Assembly (NCBI GenBank): GCA_005656395.1
Contig: SRSI01000071.1
Span: forward strand, 248,001-312,000
From: Strongyloides papillosus
Taxonomy: Eukaryota; Nematoda; Chromadorea; Rhabditida; Strongyloididae
Reading direction: 5' to 3'
DNA: 64,000 nt
Shown: positions 1 to 13,103 of the stretch, in pieces
Layout: the number at the start of each line of letters is the position of its first letter
Numbering within the stretch: the stretch's first letter is position 1
Made by a program: the position numbers and the translations under genes
Notes under the pieces: model-generated
Databases searched by the model: none
Told to the model about the DNA's origin: nothing
What the model saw: only the letters and a program-made list of their open reading frames with translations

Positions 1-1228
1 GGGAATCAAGAACATCAAATGCCTCTAGTCCTCTTACAATGAGAATCCAATCACCAGCTGAAGCATCAGAAGCCAAAGGTACTTTACCATTTTCTGCTGA
101 AAATTTAGGGTTAGATTTTGGAAAAACATTTTTTGGTAATGATAAAATATCAAATAATATTAAATCATCAATATTTCCCCAATTTAATGAAGGAATGGAT
201 ATGCTTATGAAACTTAAAAATCAACAACCACAAATTGGTAAAACACCAACAGTACAAGATTTACTTGGACAAAATTCACTTTTAAATTGTTGGCTTGCAA
301 CAAATCCATTATGTCAAAATAATATATTTGATTTATCAAATCCAAATTTACTTAACCTTGGAAAACTTTCTTCTCTCCCAGTTAGTGGAAAACGTCCTGA
401 AGGTTCTGTCACTGCAGAAATTGTGAATAATGGAAATAATCGCAAAGATGAGATATCCGTTAAGACCGAGGAATGCAATTCAGAGAGTGGTAAAAGTGAT
501 ATACTTGAAAATAGTCCATCAAAAACTAGTCCCTCGTTTCTTGACAATTTATTTAATAAAAAACTTGCCGTATTTAGTGGAAATGATGATAATAATCAAT
601 CAACATCTAGAACAAATAAAAGAAAAGCTCGTAAACCACAACAATTAAAGGATACCTCATTCAATTCATCAAATGGTGATGATGAATTGGAACCACAGGC
701 AAAGATATCAAATTTATCATATCTTGTTGAACACCTAAATTCTAATAGTAAGAATGATGATAAATTAAATGAGAATCAGGAACAACATTCACCAGCTATA
801 AGTGATTCCCATACATGTGAAAGTGGACAAAATAACTCAACAAATAGTTGTTCATTAGATAAATGTGACAATTGTAAAGTAAGTTATTATTTTTTTATAT
901 ATTTATTTTTTTACTTTTTAAGAGTGTTCAAAAGCAAAATATTGTCCTTCAGGAGGAGAATAATAAGGTTAGAAGACGAATGAGTAAAATAGAGAATGCA
1001 GTATATAAATTTGAAAAAGCAATAAAAGAGTATAGTAATAAAACTTTACCAGAAAATATGAAATCAGAGATGATTAATTTAGTTGATACTTGTTTTAAAG
1101 CATGTACAGATGATGAAACGATATCATCGTCAGATAACTATGATTCTTCAGAGTCAACAGAACTCCTAGGATCAGGAATTTTTGGAGCACCATTATTTAC
1201 ACCTCTTAATAAGATATCCTCAATATAA
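1..1228 (+). CDS. 3' part of a gene for a coiled-coil, basic-patch protein (5' end outside window)
   Basis: The reading frame is open from base 3, so the window starts inside a coding exon. That exon ends at 878, a 44-bp GT-AG intron covers 879-922, and the last exon runs 923-1228; both junctions are phase 0. The visible product is rich in Ser, Asn and acidic residues. It has a basic patch (NKRKARKPQQ, bases about 615-645) followed by a NLSYLVEHLN segment. A Cys pair (CDNC) lies just before the intron. The last exon opens with a charged heptad-like stretch (LQEENNKVRRRMSKIE) that should form a coiled coil. The tail is acidic and Ser-rich and ends PLFTPLNKISSI. The basic patch plus a C-terminal coiled coil suggests a nuclear or transcriptional regulator, but I do not recognise the family and no DNA-binding domain lies in the visible part. 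The first Met in the window (39) is internal. The gene converges on the zinc-finger gene at 3303. Confidence 0.75.
879..922 (+). other. Intron, 44 bp
   Basis: The donor is GTAAGT after codon AAA and the acceptor is TTTTTAAG before AGT. Phase-0 joining keeps the downstream frame open to the stop at 1226-1228. The size is typical of the introns seen across the window. Confidence 0.8.
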
Positions 1229-3302
1229 ACTGTTTATTTTATAAATTATAAACAAAAGCATACAACATACATTTTCGAAGACTAATATTCTTCTATTAAA
1301 TATAATTTCCAATTCATTCATGTCAGTCAGTTATTCCAAAAAAACAAACAATGATAATAATGAATGTATATACATTGTCTTTCATGATGGTTGAAAAAGC
1401 GTTCCAAATTAATTTTTTTTATTTTTCTTATATTTTACCTTCAAAATTTCAAATTTTTTTTATAACATCAAGCGTCTTTTTTTGTACTCTCAAAATGTAA
1501 TAATAACAAAGGATCAAGGAATATCCCAGAATGTCAAAAGTTAAAGAAGAAAGATAATGTATGGCAAATAATTATTAACAGTGTCAAACAACAAATAATT
1601 TTTTTACTTACACATTAAAAAAAATTACTATCTCTCAAAATATATTTTCAACAACAAAAAATAAAATCCCTGTGGTGTCGCATAAATATAAAAAATTCAA
1701 ACTAATTAGTAAAATTTCATAATTTGTCAATCTGCCAAATTTTGTGCCTTTATCATATATATGAAGAAACATGGAATATATTTTATATATATATAAGTGT
1801 TATATTTAGTGTATGACAACAAACAAACGAAAAAACATATAATAAATGGAGAGAGAAAGTTTTTTTTTTTAATAATTTTGACTTCAAAATTATTGTTATT
1901 AATTTTATGCTGAATATATATATATGTTTATTGGAGGAAGTCAACAAATATGAGAAGAAAACAATCAATCTATTTACTTATCAAATATTTAATTTATTAA
2001 AATATCTTATTTAGTTGTCAAACAAAAGAGTTATTAATAATTTCATTTTTTTTACCTTTCCACATTTTTTTTTCTATCATCTTTTAATTTTTTTTTTTAC
2101 TTTTTTTGTTCCTATTAGATTTTTTTACACAATTATAAAATAAGTTTATTCAAATAATCTATTTTAATATATATGATGTCAATTTGAATGTTATACTTCT
2201 GACCACTAAAACAAATCATTCTTTTTATTTACATTTGAATAAATAACAGAAAAATTAAAAAATTTAAAATATGTTTATTTTATGTCTTTTTATTAGAAAT
2301 TTTGAAATTTAAACTTTACAATTATTTGACACACAAAAAAATATATATGATAATTTTTTATTACACTATTGAAAAGACAATAAAGAGATATTTATCTAAA
2401 CAAAAAAAGTATAATATTGAGATTACAAAGACATCCTATATTGTTTTATTTACTTTGTCTTTTTTTAAATTTTTTTTTGTTATGATATATTGAATTTTAT
2501 TAGAAATATAATATAAGCAATGTGTAAAGTGAAATTGGAGGTGTAATAAGATCTAAAAAATTATAAATTATTTTATTGTAAAAATATTTGAAAATTAAAA
2601 AAAGGTTTTTTTATGTAAAAATCATTATTTGTATGATCTGCTTTACATTTTCAAAACCATTTTGTAAATATTAATAGAAAAATAAAAGGTAAACGGAGTT
2701 ATAATAAAATATTTGTACAGGAAACAATGTACAAAATTGTGTGGTTAAAAATTATAAATACAATAACAAATTTCATATTATAAAAGATATTATAAATATT
2801 TTTTCTTATCAAAATTTTGCATATATTAAAAAAGAAAAGATGATTCAACGGGAAGTTATATTATTACAAGTACTACATTTTTGCGGTACCCGTTTGTTAA
2901 TCTTCATATTTTTAATTATAAATTTTTATTAATATATCTTTTTTGACATTTGTGGTAGAATTAGATAAATTATAAAATTATTAAATTTAATATTTAGTGG
3001 TAGAAATATATTATAATAAAAATTTAGTAGAAGTTTTTTTGTCAAAATATTTGTTAACTAATAGTATAACAAAGCCATAATCAGTCTTTTGCGACTTCGA
3101 AAGACTTTTTTATTTTTAATGTAAATTTCTATTGTCAGTTGAGATGTACCACAAATAATATTAAACTTTTTTTATTGTTTTCAATTATTTATTTTTTTAC
3201 TTTTTTTCATATCAATTTACAGTATTGATATTCATTTCACCACATAATTAGAATTATATTACATATATTTAGAACTTTTTTAAATATAAAGAAAAATTTT
3301 TT
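1229..3302. other. Intergenic region between convergent genes
   Basis: About 2.1 kb of very A+T-rich sequence with long T and A tracts, lying between the 3' ends of the coiled-coil gene and the zinc-finger gene. It should hold both 3'UTRs. The short open frames at 1783-1968, 2302-2493 and 2741-2932 are low-complexity F/I/K/Y strings without homology. I see no RNA gene or repeat here. Confidence 0.6.
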
Positions 3303-6190
3303 TTAAAAGTTTCCATTAGGGATAAAGCTAGATGAGTTAATGAAAGGACTTTTAACTTGAATATTTTGTATTTGACCATTAGAAGGAATTTGACGGTAAT
3401 TATTGTTATTTGTTGGAAGTTGTGAAATATTTAAATTTTGATTATTATTATCAAGTGATAAATTTGTGTTATGATGTCCATTTAACATTTGATATTGTGA
3501 TAATAATAGTTGTAACTGTTGTGGTGTTAATTGATTTTGACCAACATTTTGTGGCAATATTGATAGCTGGTGATTTATTTTTGAATTAAGGACAGCCTTT
3601 GTAATATCAGACATTGAATTTAATGAAGTTATTTGACTAAAGATGGATGCATTCCCTTCAGATTGGTTAATGGATGGTTGATAAACAGATGACACTGGCA
3701 CTTGACTATGAGTTATATTATGAATGTTATTTAAATGATCTTTAATTTTTAGTACATCAATTAATGATTGTGCATTTTTAGACAATAAGATATTATTTAT
3801 ATCAATATTTGTTGGTATACTATTAAATTGATTATTATTCTCAGTTAATGGAGTTATTGATGGTGAAATAAAATTATTTGAAGTATTAGAATTGTAAATT
3901 GATGAAATTCCATTATTGGAAAATACATTATTAGATACAACCGAATTGTTAACTGTACTTAAGTTATTTGAATTTTGTAAATAAAATAATGAAGATAAAT
4001 TTGATGGTTGTTGTGAGATCATTGAAGCTGTTGATGGTTGTAATTGTGGATGGAGAATTGATGATTGTGGGTAGTGTAATTGTTGGATAGCAGCAACTGC
4101 TGCAGCCGCAGTTGAAGGATTAGATGAATTTAGGCAAGAAAGCATGATCTCAGTTGCTTGTTTTAGTTGATCATCCATCTTTTCTGTAACAGGTGATATT
4201 GCTATTGGTGTTAAATTAATTGTTGGTGTAAAAATATTTGAAACACTTTGAGACTCATTACTACGATTATCTGATATATCAACAAAAGAATTTTTTGTTT
4301 GGTCATTTTCTAATTTTATACTTGATTGATCAGAAGGTAATAGAGATATTTCCATATCTGATGAATCTATCTCCTGTGGTGAATAACTTTTATTTGTTCT
4401 TAATATACTGATGTCATTATTATCACTCTTAATATCATTATTTTTTGTACTTTGACATTGTTCCATATGAATTTTGAGCCCAACTTTTTGTGCATAACAT
4501 TTTCCACATAATTCACATTTATATCTAAAATAAATGTTATTGTAATCAATTAAATAATAAAAAATACAAAAACTTACGGTTTCTCTCCAGTATGTACTCT
4601 TTGATGAACTTGCATATTTCCTTGATTAGTAAATGATTTATCACAATATTTACATTGAAAGGGTCTTTCACCAGTATGAAGCCTTGTATGAACATATAAT
4701 GATGATGCATAACCATATTTTTTACCACAATACTTACAAATATATTCAGTTATTTTTTTTGGTGATACAGCTACCTCTGGTACACCAACTGATTCATTTT
4801 GTATGATAGTTGTTGAAGAGTTACTTGAAGTTGTAGTGTTATCATTAACTGGAAGCTTAATATCATCCTGTTGTAGTAATGTTTGAACATTAGATGATGA
4901 TTTATTTATATAATTTGTTGATGGACTACAGGAATTTGGAGATCGTGAACTTGCTGTAGATGTATTAGATGAAATATTTTGTGGTGATGAAATATTATTA
5001 CATTGATGTGTTGCTTCATGAGCTGTTAATTGGGACTTTTGTATAAAAGATCTAGAACATGTTGTACAGGAATATGGACGTTCACCAGTATGTGTTCTTT
5101 CATGTGATTGTAAATTACCCTGAGAGGCAAAAGCCTTAGGACAATATTTACATACATATGGCCTTTCACCCGTATGTGTTCTAACATGTACTTGAAGACT
5201 TCCAGCATATGAAAATGATTTCATACAAAAACGACAAACATGTTTTTTTTCATTTTGTTCATGAACTTGTTTAACATGTAATTTTAAATAATTTTTTAAT
5301 GTAAAAGTCTTGGGACATAAATGGCATTGAAAGGCTTTTGCTCCATGTGTTTTTTTATGTGTATATAAAGCTGATGGAGATGATAAACTTTTATTACACT
5401 TGGGACACTTATAATTTCTTATGCCCAAATGTGCACTTTTTTCATGAACAGTCTTTGTTCCATATTGTGCAAAAGTTTTTTCACAATACCTGCATTTATA
5501 ACTAAAGAAAGAAAAATATACATATAAAATAAAAATGATTAATAATAAAACTTACGGTCTTTCACCTGTATGTGTTCTTTCATGAACTTGAAGTGTTGCT
5601 TTTTGAGCAAATTTTTTATCACAAAAATGACATTGAAATGGTTTTTCACCAGTATGACAACGACGATGTGATTCAAGTATAGAAAGGTATGGAAAAGCTT
5701 TACCACATATATCACATATATGACGTTTCTCAATACCATTACTATCACCGGATTTATTTTTATCACTGCTACTATCTTCATCATCTTTACTATCATTCAT
5801 TTCTTCATTCTCTAAATCATCTAACTCTTCATCTTCTTCCAATAAATACTCTTCCATCTCCTCATCAACAATTTCCTCATCTTCATCATCCTCCTCCTCA
5901 TCATCATCATACATTCCATTTTCATAAGATGCTTCATTGTAATCAGACATTGAATCATTAGGAGATGCCTCTTGTTGATTAGGTGATTGAATATTATTAT
6001 CTATTCTTCCAGGTGAATCATCTGATTCACTACTAGATGTACTACTATTTGTTGGATTTGAATATGAAATAGTTGAATTTTTCTCATCATCATCTATATC
6101 TTCATTTGTTAATGTTTTATTCTTGTAAATTACTGGAGGGCGTAAAGACCACACCGTCATGTACCATATTGACCATCTTCTATATATCAC
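3303..6190 (-). CDS. C2H2 zinc-finger protein with about 11 fingers, acidic N-terminus and Q/N-rich C-terminus
   Basis: Three exons join cleanly: 6190-5556, 5501-4578 and 4524-3303, with introns of 54 and 53 bp, both phase 2 inside TGE(R/K)P linkers. The product is about 926 aa if it begins at the first Met. An Asp/Glu-rich region around residues 90-140 comes first. Two fingers precede the first intron (HICDIC, FQCHFC) and eight fill the second exon, including YKCRYC, YKCPKC, FQCHLC, HVCRFC, YVCKYC, YSCTTC, YICKYC and FQCKYC. A Ser/Thr spacer separates finger 8 from finger 9. The eleventh finger (YKCELC) spans the second intron and ends in Cys rather than His (C2HC). TGERP/TGEKP linkers show tandem sequence-specific DNA binding. 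The tail of about 390 aa is rich in N, Q, S and L with an A-rich run, typical of an activation or repression region. I cannot name an orthologue. The N-terminus is uncertain because the 6161-6175 motif lies inside the first 30 codons, and an upstream coding exon or long first intron in the desert is possible. Confidence 0.85.
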
Positions 6191-9100
6191 AAAAAAGAGA
6201 TAACAAGATAAAAAATACTAATAAATAACAAAATAATACCTAAAACAAAAAAAATTGTAGTTTGATATGTTATCTTGAAATAAAAAAAATGTATATAATC
6301 ATAAAGGCATGTTACATATTTGTGTATTTTAAAACACGGTAACGGTACCAAGCGCAAAGCGGCACGAATATTTAAAAATAATAATATAAGCATACATATA
6401 AGGATATACAAATGTATTTTTGCAGTAAAAAAGGAAAAAACAATAATAAAATAAATAGATGGATGAGGTTCTAAAAATGTCCTGTCATTTAAAAATAAAA
6501 TACGTAGTGTTGATATTATAAATATATAGATATGTAAAGAGAGGAGAGAAATGATAAAATAATTTTATTTTTTAAGTTGCTTTTTGGCACCTCCGAAAAA
6601 AAAATAAATAGAGGAGAGATAGATTTTACTAGATGGTAAGGAATTGTGTTAAAAAAAGAATTAAGAATGTGGTTGTATTTGTAAATGGGAACTTAAGAAA
6701 GAGTGCTTCACTCTTTTTTAATTCTTTTTACTACAACGATACGAATTATTTTTGAATTTTGTTTTTGTTTTTATATTTTAACTACCCGTCATATATTTTC
6801 GTTGTATCGGGAAATTCTTTTGGTCATGATCAAGAAGCTTGGGACTGCCTGGTACCAATCGCCAAGTTGTATATATAAAAATATAATAATATGTATATAT
6901 ATTTATGTATGTATATATATAACATAAATAACATTGCTTCTTGTTTTTTATTTATAAGTAGCCGCTGGTCAGTTCTATTTTTTATCATTTATTTATGCAA
7001 CCTCTTCCCTGACCTCGAATAAAATACACATCATAATCTTACTTTCAATGAGGGGTTTCCGTAATAGTACCATATTATCTTTATATTTGTAATTGATAAA
7101 AATTAAATTTTACAGTTATCACATGAAGATGAGGACTAGTGACAGGTTAATTTTTATACATACAATCATTTTTATTATTAATAGTAATATTGAAGATAAT
7201 GTAAAGGAAAATGTACAAACAAAAACTTTAAACTGGTGTCAGGGTATCAGGCAGGCACCATGTAACTATAATCACAAAATATGAATAATAATACTAAATA
7301 CTAGCATTAAAAATAGAAGATATGATAAAATAAAAAAAAAATAGTATATTATGAATATATACAATCAAATAAGGTATTTATTAAAAGTTTTAATATTGAA
7401 AAAAGATTTCGTACAATTTTTAATTGTCATTTTTTTGTATGTTAATGTAATTTATATTTTAAGTCTCAAGGATAATATCATCAAACAATGTATGATCATG
7501 TTTTTACAATAATGTCTTATTTTACATACCATAAATAAAACGTTATCCGATTAAATGAAGGTGAAAGTTGTTTTAATAATTAACAAGAAAAGGATATACT
7601 ACATAAATAAAAATAGTTTAAAAAGACAATAAATAATCAGGTTTTATATAAATTTAAAAAGGAACATTTTTTAAATATAAATAATAATTATATAAATATT
7701 TTTATTAATTGAAAAGGAGTAGGAGAATATTAGAAAAAAGTCAAACTTGAAAAATAATAATGCATATAAATTATATGTTCCTGGAGGTAGGAGCCACCCG
7801 ACACCGGACAAGCTAGCTGGTCAATGATATGATAAGAATAGAAATAAAAAACTATATATAATAGAAATGTGAGAGAATTTTAGGCATATTTAAAACTAAA
7901 AGTAACATTTATCATAAAAAATAGTAAATAAAATAATAAAAAGGTCATATTATGTAATTTTTATAAAGTATATGAATCTTAAAATTGAAGATTTAAGAAA
8001 ATGAAGGATAATAATTTTTAATATAATATCAAATAATAGTAGAATATGGCTTGCAAATATGCAAACAAACACAACCTGGTACATTATTGAAATGTGTGAG
8101 ATATAAACTATTTGTAATTTTTACGGAAAAAGCTAAAAGTGCATATGAAAAGAGCAGAGATATAAGCAGTTACTTCTTAGATCAAATAAAAAGGATAACA
8201 AGAAAATGTTGCAAAAATGATGGTTGAATTTAAAATAAAAAAAATTAAATGGATGGGGAATGATTAGGAGATGGTACAAAATGTTTTTTATTCACTTATA
8301 ATTTTATTTTATTGTCAAACAGATATACTTTATGATAAATAATTTTTGAAACTGTAAACAAATGTTAATAAATATATGTATAAAAAGAAGAAAATTTTTT
8401 ATAATTTTTATTATGTATATCTGATATATAACTTTATATGTATATTATGTATATTTGTCATTGTATTTTAAAAAATGATCTCTAAAACTATCGTTACTTA
8501 ATAAAGGTCAACTTTGTTTTCTCTTTTTATAATCATCTTATATATACATAATAGTTTCAATATAAAGTATTAAATACTACCAAATTGCACTTCAATAATT
8601 ATTATCAATTTCCCTTGTAGTGTTAATAAGTATAAGTAAGCCCAATATGTGGGTGATACATTCATCTCATGGTAATAAAAAAATCTATGAATTAAATTAA
8701 TTTCCACGTTTTATCAGGCAATTTTTAGATTAGGCAGTATTAAAAGGAGTAATTAATTTAAAGAAACATATTAATACATCAATAATCCAAGAATATATTA
8801 TATTTTAAAATAAATTATGTTCAATTAAAGTACAACATAAAAAGAGATTTATCGTCCTGTTACACTATTTACTCCATAACAATCACAATTTATTAATATT
8901 AAATATTATATTTTATTCTAATTTGTCATAGTTTAAAGTGAATTTTCTAAAAAAAATACTAAAGTGTAAATGATTTAAACATTAATACATTATTATCTGT
9001 GGATTTTAACATTTTTAAAAAAAAGGTAATCAGTTGAAAGAAATGTGACGAAAATATGTAAACAAATGAAATAATAATATATCTATAAAAATTTAGAAAT

Positions 9101-11525
9101 TATAGACTATTATTTATAATAATATTTAAACTATTAAATTGTTTAAAAATGAATCTTCTATATATATTATATAAATATATGTATATATATTTATTACTAT
9201 AGATATTTTTTATTAATTTTTTGAAGATTTGAAGAAATAAATAGTGAAGCCAGAGAAACACATATATTTTATAAAATGAAAGCTTCACCATCCTTATTCC
9301 TACCTACAGCAAGTATATTTTCACTTTGTTTACTTTTATTTTTGAAAATGGACAAAAAGGCTAGTGCAACCTGGTACAATAAAAAATAAATCAGTCAAAA
9401 GACGGAACAAACATATACTATTAGTAGAATTAAATTAATTGTTAACAAAGGTATTCGTTATGCTTTTTAACAAAACATCACTTGCCGGGAGGTTAATATA
9501 TATAAATATATAATATAATATATTATATATAAAAAGAGAGAGATAAAAAAATACATATATACATACATAAAGTCCAAAATTTTTTTTGTTAAAAGGAAAA
9601 AAATAAATATAATAACTATTAACGATATCATTTTTTTATATATTCAAAAAAAAGAAAGTTCTTTCTTGTGGTCAATCTGTAAATGAAAGACTTCTAATAC
9701 TTTTTTGGTTCTCATTTAAATAAATGACGTATAAAAGAATCTTTTTTATTATTTATTATAACAACATTATATGCTGTATGTATATTATAATGATTTTACA
9801 ATAAAAAGAATAAAGGAGAATGTATATATAATATAAAGTGTTAAATCAGCTGATTAGAAAAAAATTTTTATTAATAAAAATAAATGAATAATTGTTAGAA
9901 AGTGAGGGTGTAAATGATTTTTGGAATAACTTTAAATATAAGAATAAAAAACTATAATTTAAAAGGAGGCATTTTTTTAGTCCTTTATTAATATTATATC
10001 ATCTGTAAAAATTTGAAACAAGGCGTATTATGTAAGTTTTACATTTTTTAATATAGTGATATGATGAGTACACAGCTCCTTAGGCAATGGCTTAATGCTA
10101 GAAAAGTTTTACAGCCGGTTTGTTGGTGATAGTATGTGCCGGCCACCAATTGCAGTCATTTAAAAAATTTTAAGAATCTTTTTTCTTCCATATTATCAAA
10201 ATATGATATAATTATTATTTAGAGAAACAAGAAAAAATTATATTTATGTATATGATTTGATAAATTAATATTATATTATTTTATTGTCTTTTAAAGATAT
10301 TTTTTTAACTCTGATATATTTATTATATTTGAAAAATTGAATGAACATGAATTGTTTTAAAGCAATGATGGAGAAAAATGACGTATGTGAATTATTTTTT
10401 TTGTAAGCATAAAAATTATTTATTTATATATTAATGTTCTTACATGGTAAATGGTGCATTTGGACAATTACAAAATAACTTTTAAATATTTATAATCAAG
10501 AATCAAGACATAGTAAATATTTTATCATTAATCCTATCCAATTTATTATTTATATAGTTGGTTTAAAAGATATAGTAAAAACAATAATGCCATAATTCTT
10601 TTTTTTCTTATTTATGTTTTCCTCAATTGTTTTGAATAGAAAAAAATTAACGATCACTTTGTATGTATATATAATTATTTATGAAAAGCGTTGATAAACT
10701 TATTTATAAATATAATGAAATTACAAATCTTTACATCTTCTTAATAATAACAACGGTATCTGACTACTTCATTTTATAGTATTTATTAATATATTTATAT
10801 AATATTTAAAAATAAAAAAACTTATAAAAAAATTGAACAAAATAAAAAATTTTCTTTATAAATATTCATATGTATATTTTTTTCCATGATAAAAATACAT
10901 GTTAAAGTTTTTTTTTAACAGAATATATCAGCGTGCCAGTTGGTACGAGACAATTTTTATGTTTTACTGGTTTTATGATATACGTAATTATGTTTGGTAG
11001 TATTAACATTATTTTATCTTTTCTATAGTATTTGGTCATTATAATGTTGTTATGTAGAAATAATAGAAATAAACTTTGTCAGAAAATGACATTATGATCA
11101 TTTTCATTTAACAAGATGAAGCTGGATTAGAAAAAAAGAGATCCTGTTAAAATATATATGTATATATTTATTATGTATATTCTATTTATATATGTTATAT
11201 AATTTTTCTTTTTATATATTCTTTTGATACCTTTTTAGATCATATAAAATATATCAAAAGCAAATAAAAAAAAGAAAAAGAGATATTTGACCGTTAATGA
11301 TTGAATAGATAAGAGAAGATTATTTTCAAGTTTCTTTTTACTTAATATTTGTGTAAGGGAAACAATTAATAGTATTTTAAAGAGTGTCTTACTACAAAAA
11401 TCAAACAAACAAAAAGTTTTTAAAGATAAAATAAGTTTTTAAGAAAAAATATGAAAAGAAACATTATTATAATATATAACGGATCAAAAAGAGACATTGT
11501 CACTTGGTACCAGCTGCCACTGGTC
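6161..11525. promoter_or_regulatory. Dispersed TGGTAC / TGGTCAAT motif cluster
   Basis: Related G+C-richer words recur in the desert. AACCTGGTACA is identical at 8073-8083 and 9368-9378. CTGGTACCAA is at 6849-6858, GGTACCA at 6344-6350, TTGGTACG near 10940 and TTGGTACCAG at 11504-11513. TGGTCAAT follows at 11519-11526 and also occurs near 7818. Both words occur together in reverse orientation at 6161-6175 (TGGTCAATATGGTAC read on the minus strand). Function as factor-binding sites is inference. Confidence 0.4.
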
Positions 11526-12702
11526 AATAAAGCTTTTCGTATCGTTATTTAGTTCTTTCTTAACTTTTTTTCTTGCTTCATGTAATAATAAGTATGTAAA
11601 TGTATTTCAAAAAATTTTGGATACTTTCAAATAATATGTAACTTCTTTTTTTAAGCTCGGGATCGTGTGTTACACTGTGCCATTCAAGAACAGTAAAAAA
11701 AGTATTTAAATAATATGAATAAATGTATAAGATTAGAAGTTATATATCTATTTCATTTAAAATTGCTCTCTCCAAGTAAATTTATTTTAAAATATATGTA
11801 ATATTTTATAAACAAGGGATTTTTTTTATAAAAAAAATATATATAGTAGTTTAGATTGGGTGTTGGAAAGCTAAATATATAAACATTTTTATTACTTATG
11901 ACATTGATGAAGGAAAAATAGATTTTTTTCTATTAATATCAGGATGTATTTATTTATTTATATAAATATTTTCATAGAAAAAAATATATCTTTTAGATGA
12001 TTAATATTACGCCATTTTTATTTTTAAAATGACGATATAAATATCAAAATTATGTAAAAATTCTCCTTAACATTCATTTCAATGAATGATTATTATTCTT
12101 AGGCATAGGGAATGAATAATAATAAAAACTGTTTAATAAAAGTGTTAATATTATATAATTAATGTAACATTTATTTTTGATAAACTAAATATTTTACACA
12201 GTAAATAAAAGATTAAATTATGTAACATTAATATATAATATAAAAAAATTTGACAACACTAATAAATGTTAATAATTTTATTAAAATTAAAAGTAGCCAA
12301 TTCAATGAAAATGGTAAATTTTTACAATACATATTGTATTAATTTTTTCTCTTTAAATATATTTTTTTAACATTTATAAATATATTATATTTGAATATAA
12401 TGTTAATATTAAACGAATCACATTTGAAATAATAGAGAAATAATGTTATTAAAAGTATATAAAAAAAATGCATTATTACAACATGGAGCTTGTCAGCTGC
12501 GACACTCTCATCCAAGATTATGTCCTTTATGATGACAATTAGGAGTAAAAAAATTATAAAAACAAAAGAATTAAATAGACGTAAAAAACTTCTTGGAAAG
12601 GATATCTTCTGAAGTCAAAAGAAATTCATTTTTCACGGGTATTCTGTAAGAATAAAAAGACAAATATTAGAAAAAAAAGTTGCAATTTTTTTATACTTGT
12701 TC
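6191..12702. other. Gene desert, putative cis-regulatory region
   Basis: A stretch of 6.5 kb with no credible coding frame. Open frames at 6703-6927, 7093-7284 and 9100-9291 are low-complexity shadows. The background is over 80% A+T, but 20-50 bp islands of much higher G+C stand out at about 6330-6370, 6840-6870, 6960-7040, 7220-7265, 7785-7825, 8070-8085, 9365-9380, 10070-10155, 10930-10950, 11500-11535 and 11655-11690. Several contain CTGGTAC or TGGTCA words. It lies upstream of the minus-strand zinc-finger gene and downstream of the minus-strand peptide gene. A long upstream control region, or a long 5' intron, of the zinc-finger gene is the simplest reading. Confidence 0.55.
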
Positions 12703-13103
12703 TTAGGGTTTTCTATAACGATTATCTTCTTCAAAATTCCACCATTGTGACATACTCATAATTGGTTGTCTAAGTAAATGAGAAAAATGATGTTCTTTCT
12801 TTACAACAATATTTTTATTGAAATTTTTTGAATATTTAGGAACTAATTCCTCTTCTGAAGCAGGTGCATTTGCTATAAACGGTATTGATACTCCAGGGCG
12901 ATAAAGAAAGTCTAAAAAAAGACGATTAACAAGAAAAGTTGTAAAAGTCAAATTTATTGCTTACAAATACGTCTTCCATTAGGAAGAATTTTGTATTTTT
13001 TGTTGTTTAAAGCTCTGCCACCTGAGAAAGCTGTTGCAGACATGAAAGTATCATAAGAAATAAAAATGATTAGAAAAATGGCAAAAAAATTTTTAAACTT
13101 CAT
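12703..13103 (-). CDS. Small secreted, prohormone-like peptide precursor
   Basis: Two exons, 13103-12965 and 12911-12703, joined across a 53-bp phase-1 intron, encode about 115 aa. The start is the ATG one base after a TTATTTCAG trans-splice-like acceptor. A strongly hydrophobic N-terminus (NFFAIFLIIFISY) predicts a signal peptide. The rest is short, Cys-free and punctuated by basic pairs: NN-KK, NG-RR and VV-KK. The NGRR site has the Gly that would be used for C-terminal amidation, so prohormone processing could release a short YKILPN-amide peptide and a longer downstream peptide beginning at Ile-Tyr-Phe-Leu-Tyr. The C-terminal part has a QWWNF segment and ends RYRKP. I do not recognise a known neuropeptide family. 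Downstream of the stop, a GTATAA...TTCTTACAG pair near 12690-12645 looks like a 3'UTR intron. It could also be an ordinary small secreted protein. Confidence 0.65.

Noticed and set aside
5689..5961. 90-codon plus-strand frame rich in H, Y and L
   Set aside because: Exact antisense of the Asp/Glu-rich tract of the zinc-finger gene; composition is a mirror artefact.
6703..9291. Small frames of 63-74 codons in the gene desert
   Set aside because: Hydrophobic low-complexity translations; no homology and no conserved start or splice context.
10070..10155. Possible microRNA hairpin at the G+C-rich island (TTGGTG ... CACCAA)
   Set aside because: Only about 6 bp of pairing is visible and no known nematode seed is present; kept only as part of the motif-island observation.
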